DNA of 64,000 bases from Serpula lacrymans var. lacrymans S7.9. Taxonomy: Eukaryota > Basidiomycota > Agaricomycetes > Boletales > Serpulaceae. Made by a program: the position numbers and the translations under genes. The stretch spans positions 894,885 to 958,884 of the forward strand of contig NW_006763290.1 of NCBI RefSeq assembly GCF_000218685.1, written 5' to 3'. Shown here piece by piece: positions 56,691 to 64,000 of this stretch. The stretch's first letter is position 1, and the number at the start of each line of letters is the position of its first letter. Below the pieces are notes generated by a model. The model was given only the letters and a program-made list of their open reading frames with translations, was not told where the DNA came from and searched no databases.

Positions 56691-57005
56691 AATTGAGAAC
56701 TTCTGGGAAGTGTCTAGCCACTTGCTGAGAGCTAACAGGGACAGAACTAGAGTCCAGTATGAGTAACTATATTATCAGAGAGTACAGAATGTGTACAGTA
56801 TGAGTAACTAAAGAATAGGAATACTGGACTCTGCAATACTAGTCCGAAGTTTTGTCAACAAAGGTAAACAAATCAGCCACAAAGGCGAAATTATAGAATA
56901 CTCAGTGAATACTGAACAATACAGCAAAAAGAATAAAGAGGAAAGTGATGTAGAAAGAAGGGAAAATAGATAGCACAACTAGGTGCAGAATCACCAAAAC
57001 TAACA
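56691..57005 (-). repeat. 5' LTR of the copia element
   Basis: 315 bp, inverse orientation, 14 bp shorter than the 3' LTR. Its outer end abuts the DUF6698-type pseudogene. Confidence 0.9.
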
Positions 57006-57129
57006 CTTCTGCCACACAGTAAATCCCTTCTGTGATGTGGATGCACTTGTTGTCAGTAGTCTTCTATGCATGAGTGAAGATACAAACAAAGAGGAGCTTT
57101 CTGCACTGTAAGATCAACATCAAATACCA

Positions 57130-58779
57130 TTGTGGCAATGTGGCAGCTGCTAACAGTTCTACCGCAGCAGAGAACATTGGGAAAGTGCCATATTCAAAAG
57201 CTTACTTGAGTTAATCCCTGGGCTGAAAGAGCATATATTGGAGCTTTCAACTTCTGAGGATAAGCTATAGATTATGTGCAAAATGGTGAGTAGAGTATCA
57301 GTAGAGTATTAATTATGCTCAAACCATGATGCATGATGCATGATGTGTGATGGCATCAATGTTACTAAACAGATACAAAGAGGGATCCCAGGTGCCCGCT
57401 CAGATGATACCAAGGGCTTGAAGGCACCAATAATTGATTGGATCACTCCAAGCAACCAAGTTCTCAGCCTTGTACTTCACCACAATGTCAAGAATAATTG
57501 TGGTTTTCATCACTAGCAGACAGGTGAGCTTTTTTGCCCTGCAGGTCTGGATTGGAGCAATGAGGAGTAAGCCTATATGTTACGATACACAATTTTTGGA
57601 CTTTTAAATTTCATTCCGCATTTTAACTTTCTTTTATAGTTTTCACACACTGTGCCATGTGGCACTTTCCATTTTGTTCAAACTTCACTTTCTTGTGCTG
57701 AGTGCCACTGCCTTTTCTTTATTTTTAGCTACAAGTCTCTCACGCAGTGGAGCTGGTCACACAGGCTGCACCCTGTGATGTTATCAGCCACTGCCTTCAT
57801 CAACTGTATAGTACACATGTACAAATAGTCTGTAGTAGTATAAATACCCTAATAGATCAAGGAGACTCCTCAGCAAGTCCTCCTGTTGTTTACCCACAAA
57901 AAACTTGGTCCTATCTTAAAGGGTAACCACTCCCACTCACTTCACTCAAAGCTTGTCTAAGTTGTGCACCAGAGTATACAAACTCTTGGTTGTAACACTA
58001 TATATATATATTTTGAACCTATTTAATGTGCTTAAATCAAATCAGGACAAGGACAAAAATTAGAAATGGTGAAATGGAAATCACAGGAGAGCAATGGCCT
58101 GTCGTTTTATATGCAGAATGTCATTATGACCCAGATGAGCCTTGGGTAGGGTTTGTTTGTGGCCAGCTTCTCCTTCTAGTATGTATCTTCCACTGTCTTG
58201 ACTATATGTTGTTTGGTGTATCTACTATCTAGGCTTTCAAGCATATTTTTGTTGCACTATCATCAGTTTATCCAAACACCAAATCTTACATTACTCATTC
58301 TGGAAATGTGAAACTTCATGGAATGATGAACATCACTCCTGGTTCACTTGCTTGTACAGCAACACAGGTAAGTGATAGAAGTTTTAATTGGTCTTAAATA
58401 TTCTCATTTTTGTTATAATTTACTAGGTTTGGTTTGCCTTGTCGGCACAATCCATGTTCTTGCGGAGTCACACAGTCACTGACTTAGAAGGTTTTTATAA
58501 CAGTATCCTGGACTTGCTCAAAGATCTAGATGAGATAGAAGAAGTCAATGCACTCCTGGCTTGGTGGAACTGGCGAGTAATTTGTTCAGTCATTTTTTCT
58601 ACTATTGATTGATGTTTTCTCCCTCATCTAGAAAATAATTCCCGCAATTGACACACCGTGGCAAACAGGCTCCCAAGAATAGTGCCCTGGCTAAAATCAG
58701 AGAAAAGTGTGCTTTGTTGAAAAAGCAGGTTGAGTCTCGTAGTGGCCACTCATGCAATGTCAGCGGGGATATCTAGCAT
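57130..58779 (+). pseudogene. DUF6698-type repetitive protein, split by a solo LTR
   Basis: The N-terminal part reads LLELIPGLKEHILELSTSED (about 57195-57270), IQRGIPGARSDDTKGLKAPI and CPAGLDWSNEE (to about 57572). After the LTR (57578-57997) it continues NGEMEITGEQWPVVLYAE, CHYDPDEPWVGFVCGQLLLL, intron 58181-58232 (GTATGT...CTAG), AFKHIFVALSSVYPN, GNVKLHGMMNITPGSLACTA, an intron, WFALSAQSMFLRSHTVTDLE, GFYNSILDLLKDLDEIEE, LAWWNWR, an intron and KIIPAIDTPWQTGSQ. A frameshift then gives NSALAKIREKCALLKKQ to TAG at 58779. From memory this is the agaricomycete DUF6698 family (unknown function, multicopy). Introns are intact and decay is modest, so the LTR insertion was probably the disabling event. 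Confidence 0.65.
57578..57997 (+). mobile_element. Solo LTR, family A, 420 bp
   Basis: TGTTACGATACACAATTTTT ... TCTTGGTTGTAACA with the exact 5-bp duplication CTATA at 57573-57577 and 57998-58002. This is the best-defined copy of family A and fixes the ends of the element. Confidence 0.95.
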
Positions 58780-58787
58780 ACAGCTAT

Positions 58788-58924
58788 CACTGTGGGGATC
58801 AACTTATATGAGCTCAGCTTATATGCTGAAGATATGGGATATCTGCATTCTGATTGGCTGAAAAAAGCTAAATTGAATATTTTCAGCATATAAGCTGGAC
58901 TTATATAAGTCAATCCCCACAGTG
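58788..58924. mobile_element. Foldback MITE, 137 bp
   Basis: Starts CACTGTGGGGATCAACTTAT and ends with its inverse, ATAAGTCAATCCCCACAGTG. Arms of about 45 bp also include CAGCTTATATGCTGA and TCAGCATATAAGCTG. The centre is about 40 bp. TA follows the right end; the left flank reads CTAT, so a TA duplication is possible but not exact. It lies just after the end of the DUF6698-type pseudogene. Confidence 0.85.
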
Positions 58925-59922
58925 TACACATGTATTCAACTTTGTAATAGTCCTGTTCTTAGTCCAATTGAACCTTCTTGTACGAGATACTGTTTTAAAT
59001 GAAATAAATGCAAATAATATTGTTTCCATTAGGATAAATTCTGACAGACAAACAATGCTATATAGCTGCTGGTAACTACATGTTACTCTTATACTGCTTG
59101 TGTATTAATATGACAGCAAGCTAACTCAAGCAGTTTGTTTGAATGTACAACTAGTGTAGAGCTGGTGAATTGAATACTCCAGAATTACTAGCACCATATA
59201 TATATCCTTATAACAAAGATAGCCTATGATGTTGGTAGAAGAATATCTCAGCTATGACCAGTGTTGTAATCTCTTTCTCAGATTACGAAGACCCAAAAGT
59301 GCCACCTTTCTTATAATTGCTGATAACTATACTCCACCACCGACTAGCTATACAATTTCTTACAATTGCTTTGAGTGCTTACATGCTTTCTGCTACTGAT
59401 AAATTTCCGTTCATCCTGAACTTTCATATGGAGACCAGCCAGCTAAAGGCTGACAAAGTGGTAAGAAAATCCATTTTTTATATCTTGAACCTAATAAGAC
59501 CTGATAATGTCTTATGCAAAGTTCACCGAGTTCCTGATGAGATTACTGACTGTGACTGTGGGAAATTGGTTTTTAATTCGTTTTCTATGGATATAAATGG
59601 TACAAATGGTACGAAATTATGGCAATTTTGTCGTTTTTGACTGGGATTGGGCGTTCGATCGGAATTTAAAGGGATGTTGTTTTATATTTGGTGAGTTATT
59701 CGGTAAAACCGTGTCATATTTCGTCTAACGATAGTAAGGTTACCCAACGATCGCCACACACTGAAATACAGCGAACCTATTGGCGTAATAGTATAGTAAG
59801 TGTGACTTAGGCACGGTCACGATGATGTAGCAGCTGGAACGATGCGATATAGTTCCATACAGTCTAACCACATTGGGCCAAGTTCAGTACTAGAAATCAG
59901 GGGCCAGTATCTAGGAAAACCA
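58925..59922. other. Intergenic, includes pex16 3' side
   Basis: A plus-strand frame at 59317-59640 has no recognisable domain. From about 59640 G+C increases toward pex16. No feature is supported otherwise. Confidence 0.45.
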
Positions 59923-61227
59923 TTAGTGACAGAAGCATTTTTTTTCAACTGTCTCACAATAGTAATACTCATCAATTAAAGGAATCCAGTCGTTCACTAA
60001 TGCACCGAGTAAGCTCAATAAAGGGGCAGTCGTTGTCTTTTCGGCAAAATATTCCAGTTTTGGCCTTCTTTCATGGTGAGATCAGAGAACCCCAGACGAT
60101 ATGGATTATCTCACCGCGTGTAACTTTCCCATATAGATCCACGTAGCAGGTACCATAACATATCTCGATCCCTATGGGCGTATTCTGCGCGCTCAAGCAA
60201 TGCAGAGGGAGGGGGGGTGCGTCGAAGACATCGAGATACCATTTCCATACCAAGAGAAGTCGCGATAGCATATTTACTGCGCCGGGACGACAATAGGCAA
60301 GCTATATCCAGAGAATTAATAATATGTGCGATTTCAGGAATTTATAGTATATAACTTGCCATATACGAGTGGACGAAGAATGAAAATGCTTTCTGCCATA
60401 AAATCCTGAAGTGACACAAAAGGTCGTACAAGAGATAGAGATGGTGTGATGTGCGAAGTAGCTAGAACTTTGGAAAGGAGAAAATTGTCGACAGGTGGGT
60501 CCTCGCTTGTAGAGGACTGAGGAGCTAAAAGAATGTGAACTGGGGTAGAAATGTGATTATTCTTGAGGTGGTCGGGTATCGCTGTACGAGATGACTCGGG
60601 CAGTCCTAGAGGAGGCAAGACAGTCAATGCAGGAGGCTGAGATAGGTCGATAGGACGCTGCGGAAGCAGTGAAGATAACAGGGGCCTGCAGGTGACTTTG
60701 AGCAGAATAACCCGGAGAATAGCTCTGAATCAAAGTGACTAATGAGATGACTCAGGGTCAACAGGTACGCACTTGAGGATTTCCAACATGACTATGCCTC
60801 GCCACTTGGTTTGTATAGAAGCTTTCCTCTGCAAACCCATCTCGATGACCAACTGTACGAATCTGATAAACTCCACAATCCTTGCAACCCACTTGTACAC
60901 ACTGTCACTAGCTAACCAAGTTTGAGTGTAACGAGTATGAGCTGGCACCCGAGGTATTGATTTCCTGCTTGCATTACTCGGAACTATATTTTCCAAGAGA
61001 ATGTCTTGATACATGCCCATTACATTCAGTGAAGCGGACACTGGATTTAGACACAGTAGTATCAGAGGGTGGTAAGAAAAAGATTACGTTGAATACTAAC
61101 AAACTTCAGAGGCTAACTCAGCATCCTTGAACTTTCCGGGTAAAAGCCATGTCAATGACCTCAGAGAAGACTCCAGAGTATGGAACTTGGAAACATGATC
61201 GAGTAAAATCGATTCGTACTTAGCCAT
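59923..61227 (-). CDS. pex16: Peroxin Pex16, peroxisomal membrane biogenesis
   Basis: Integral peroxisomal/ER membrane protein needed for peroxisome membrane assembly, where it helps recruit Pex3 and membrane proteins. Five exons: 61227-61101, 61040-60773, 60724-60360, 60301-60115 and 60067-59923, joining to 363 codons and TAA, in the size range of fungal and human Pex16. Diagnostic segments are AKYESILLDHVSKFHTLESS and LRSLTWLLPGKFKDAELASE at the N-terminus, LNVMGMYQDILLE, KWVARIVEFIRFVQLVIEMG and KWRGIVMLEILKAILRV, then IFILRPLVYACLLSSRR, RAEYAHRDRDMLWYLLRGSI with WESYTRPKLE, and the C-terminal DWIPLIDEYYYCETVEKK. Introns 1, 2 and 4 are GT-AG (60, 48, 47 bp). Intron 3 (60359-60302) starts GCAAGT and is a GC-AG intron. 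The ATG at 61227 gives MAKYES; an in-frame ATG at 61281 would add 18 residues. Intact. Confidence 0.94.
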
Positions 61228-61350
61228 AGTCAGTGATATCGAACGGATTACCTTCAAGTTGCTTATGGATGTGAATTGCATCGAATCGGTAATTACCGAG
61301 TCGTTATTTTGGTCTGTTTCGTTTCAGTGGCAGTCAACCCCAGTAGCTTA

Positions 61351-61633
61351 CACAGCAAGCATAACTGACTTTTGTCACACCCAAAATTGATGAAAAAGCC
61401 TGAAAGTAGTTAAAATATTTGATTGTATTTTGGACCTACAAGATTTTGTGAGAATGATGTATTTTTGTTAACATATTTCTATTTTTCCACACAAAACATA
61501 GAATCCATGGAAATGTCAACCAAAATAGATTATTCTCAAAAAATCTTGTAGGTCCAAAATATAATCAAATATATTACTTCCAAGCTTTTTCATCGAATTG
61601 TGGGTGTGACAAAAATTGGTTATGCTTGCTGTG
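61351..61633. mobile_element. Long-palindrome MITE, 283 bp
   Basis: Starts CACAGCAAGCATAACTGACT and ends with the inverse, AATTGGTTATGCTTGCTGTG. The arms, roughly 110-120 bp, also share GTCACACCCA, GATGAAAAAGC, TTTTGGACCTACAAGATTTT and TGAGAAT in opposite orientation, so the single strand folds into one imperfect hairpin. Flanks AGCTTA (left) and AGCTGA (right) could be a decayed 6-bp duplication. No coding capacity. It sits about 120 bp upstream of the pex16 start. Confidence 0.85.
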
Positions 61634-62560
61634 AGCTGACCTAATCACAAAATATGAGAATCAACCTTTGGCCTACAGTTGTAGCAGGAGACTTGGTATC
61701 GAGTAGGTAGTTTGTATTTACTATTGTCCTGAATATTTAATGACAGAAGAAATGTACGTGATTAAATGCAGTTATTTAAGTTTGGGCAAGAGTGTGGTCT
61801 CTCCCCTCTATGGTACTTGTATAGCTTGGATACTGAAAAACCAGTAGTTAGCAAGCTACAATCCCGTATCATTAGGAGTCAATTGACAACACAAGTAGTG
61901 CTGCTAACAACCCTATTGATAGGAGTCAATCGAGTGTGCTTACTTTATCTGGTCCTGGTCCATTAATGTAAGGTGGTAAGTTGACAGTACTGTATAATGG
62001 ATCAATGCTGTGTGCTCTTCAGGCACAGCTTGTATGTAAGGTACAATAATTTGGGCATATTTCCATGAAAGGCATTATTTGCCCGTTTCCCTTTCACTTT
62101 CATGACTTCAAAAGGAACTCTGTGCAGGAGATATTCCAGTGTGGCCCCAATCCTGATGCGTGTGTCCAGTTATCTTTGGGTGCCTGCCTGCTAATAAAGC
62201 TTTGTTTATCATTGCCAGGAAAGTCTTCTGCATGAGAGGTACCATGTGGTGTCTTTAACCTCAGATTTGATGGTAAGCAAAAATGTGGCTGTTTGGGGCC
62301 AGATTGTTGACTAAATAGTGACTCTCCCATGCAGTTGCTGGGTCAGATGGGCCATTCTGAGATGACCAAGATATGTCTTCTCCCATGATCAATGATTCAG
62401 TTTTTGGGAGTTTGAATATGATGGAAATTAGACCATTGCGGTCTGTGTTTATTCAAACATGTTTGATGCATGGTTGTGAGTTAGGATCAAATGTGGCTAT
62501 TGAGGTTATTATGAACTCTCCTAGCCTAGCTGCCACAAAAAAAATTGTTGTGGGGCAAGC
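61634..62560. other. Unassigned, possibly coding debris
   Basis: 62100-62560 has readable patches on the plus strand (for example IFQCGPNPDACVQLSLGA near 62135) that suggest an eroded repetitive protein continuing into the repeat at 62561. No domain is named. Confidence 0.3.
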
Positions 62561-62897
62561 CATCAGGAAAATGAGAGACCCTTGCATTACCAGGCGGAGT
62601 TGATATGTGGACATCAAAGTGGTTACAGTTTAGCATGGCTTAACAGTGGCTACCAAGGTTCATTATGGCAAGTCAGGTAGATGCCCCATTTCTAGCAGCA
62701 TGCCAGATTGTCAATGCTCTTCTCAGTCAACAACAGAAAGATTATGATAAGATAGTTAAGTTTGTGGTTGATCTGTAAACTATAAACATTCATTGTGGTT
62801 TTCCAGACAGATATATAACCTGCAATCACAAAACATATTGATGCGTGTTTGCTCTGGTCATGTAATTTCAATTTAGAGACAGTATGGCTACCAAGGT
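62561..62897. repeat. Dispersed repeat, copy 2 (partner at 36629)
   Basis: Same landmarks and orientation as 36629-36961. It begins in a frame reading RKMRDPCITRRS and continues in shifted frames. Confidence 0.75.
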
Positions 62898-62934
62898 GTA
62901 TAATATGACAGTGATTGATAAGTAAACTATCAAT

Positions 62935-63013
62935 TTTCCGACCTTTAAAAATTCATTCTTCACTTTAACTTTCTTTTGTAGTTTTCACACACTGTGCCAT
63001 GCGGCACTTTCCA
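62935..63013 (+). mobile_element. Family A LTR fragment
   Basis: TTAACTTTCTTTTGTAGTTT and CACACACTGTGCCATGCGGC match the early part of the LTR at 57578. The remainder is absent. Confidence 0.65.
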
Positions 63014-64000
63014 TCACCTATTACTCCCACACTCCGGGCTTATTATAGCGGCGCCTTGCACCAGATAGCACCGCATAATAAAGCCTTAAAGCCCCATTTC
63101 TGAGCACCAGTGGTGCACACCGGCCATTCAGGCCACTTGGAAGATTTTGAGACTGGAAACAGCACGTGGCAGTGCCATGTGCTCCGTGCTGAGGTAGAAC
63201 GGGCCACATTATCCATCCATATTAGGTCAGTGTCTGTTGTTGTTGTCTCGGACAGTGAGCACATTATATAACTCAATTCTTCACCGTTTTCAGGAAATAT
63301 TTTTAAATATTAATGTATCATACTACCAAATTGTATGTAGTATATGATATCAAGGAATACTAAAAGGTGAGTCTCATACTTCGTTGATGATCTGTGCACT
63401 ATTAAAGTTTGACTTGTGATGTTTGTCACATCACACCTAACAGGTTCATTGCAGCTGCACACACGCTTGTCGGTCGCCCTTAACGTCCATCTCAGCACCC
63501 TCACACCATAGGACATTGAGCAAGATACACCATTTCAGGGACTTTGTGTTCAGTGCAGGTTTCAGTGGGTCAATCAAAGCGAACACGGAGTGTCTCAAAT
63601 GAAGGGCTGAGGATGCAGTGGCGGTATGTAAGTCTTTTAATTCTCTCTTTTGTCGGTGATATTTCCCTTACTCATCCAGCAAATGGACCTGCACAAGTGC
63701 AATGGAGGTACCATAAATGAATGCATTCATTGAATGGTGTATTACCTGCTAGGAAAGAAGTACTTGCGACACTGTACATCTTTGTTATAATGTTGTAGGT
63801 ACTTTCATATTTTGTTCCTTTGGTTTTTTTCACTAATTTCTTCACTCCCTAACATATATTGATCATGAAGATACTGCATTGTCTGTTCTACACAGAGATA
63901 TGTTACAATGTTGCAGGCAGAAAGTTATGATGGGTATGCATGCCAGATCAAAGTCTGGTTGAGGGAGCTTATTAAAAAGAGTTTAGGCAAAACCTCCCAC
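63014..64000. other. Unassigned end of window
   Basis: 63014-63210 is unusually G+C-rich with no identified gene. The rest is AT-rich. No feature is supported. Confidence 0.4.

Larger units (their letters stand above)
51641..57005 (-). mobile_element. Ty1/copia LTR retrotransposon, nearly complete
   Basis: On the minus strand the element has a 5' LTR at 57005-56691 (315 bp), a PBS, an eroded gag zone, PR-IN-RT-RH, a PPT, and a 3' LTR at 51969-51641 (329 bp). The LTRs begin TGTTAGTTTTGGTGATTCTG and end ...GTTCTCAATT. They differ by a 14-bp indel near the AGTA repeats plus a few substitutions. The flanking five bases differ (TGTTC at 51636-51640 and CTTCT at 57006-57010), so no target duplication is visible. 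A solo LTR of the related family B is inserted at 56131-56450. Confidence 0.93.

Noticed and set aside
1..64000. CRISPR arrays, bacterial operons, riboswitches or rho-independent terminators
   Set aside because: The window is eukaryotic with spliced genes; no regularly spaced repeats or such elements were seen.

Overview
The window is nuclear DNA of a filamentous basidiomycete, almost certainly an agaricomycete (mushroom-forming fungus). Its genes carry many 47-64 bp GT-AG introns, and its transposons (KDZ, Plavaka, Helitron with a DUF6570-like N-terminus, RecQ-like, DUF6589 and DUF6698 repeats) are typical of Agaricomycetes. Species is not determined. Most of the window is AT-rich transposon wreckage. 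Family names come from recognising motifs by eye, not from a search.

Four host genes appear intact. They are the ribosomal protein uL13 gene (rpl16/L13a, 11449-12208, +, 4 exons, 198 aa), a C2H2 zinc-finger protein (34493-36444, +, 2 exons, 632 aa), the mRNA-decapping Nudix hydrolase Dcp2 (45789-48129, -, 7 exons, 667 aa) and the peroxisome biogenesis factor Pex16 (59923-61227, -, 5 exons, 363 aa, with a GC-AG intron). All exon joins were checked for phase. A possible further gene of unknown function has its last exon at about 27959-28387 (-).

Layout. 1-8.7 kb: degraded repetitive protein genes, a solo LTR, a Harbinger/Tourist-like MITE, other LTR debris and a Ty3/gypsy RT remnant. 8.7-11.4 kb: non-coding with short hairpins. 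11.4-12.2 kb: rpl16. 12.6-17.5 kb: a RecQ-like helicase pseudogene that received a 189-bp insertion carrying a tRNA-like cloverleaf and, separately, a 2.4-kb Tc1/mariner element. The Tc1 element itself holds an insert of about 0.86 kb containing a solo copia-type LTR. 17.5-20.4 kb: DUF6589-type pseudogene (-). 22.3-27.3 kb: eroded Helitron Rep-helicase (+). 29.6-30.6 kb: KDZ transposase fragment (-). 31.9-33 kb: Plavaka fragment (+). 34.5-36.4 kb: zinc-finger gene. 37.3-41.5 kb: solo LTR, gypsy remnant, more LTRs. 41.7-43.9 kb: second Plavaka copy (-). 45.8-48.1 kb: dcp2. 48.5-50.2 kb: Helitron helicase C-terminus and a repetitive protein (-). 50.9-51.6 kb: KDZ N-terminal half (+). 51.6-57.0 kb: nearly complete Ty1/copia element (-) with both LTRs, a PBS, a PPT and a 320-bp solo LTR inside it. 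57.1-58.8 kb: DUF6698-type pseudogene split by another solo LTR. 59.9-61.2 kb: pex16, followed by a foldback MITE and repeat debris.

The host genes are unrelated housekeeping or regulatory genes (translation, mRNA decay, peroxisomes, probable transcription) and do not form a cluster. The main interest is the layered transposon history, which the sequence resolves through target-site duplications and restored reading frames.
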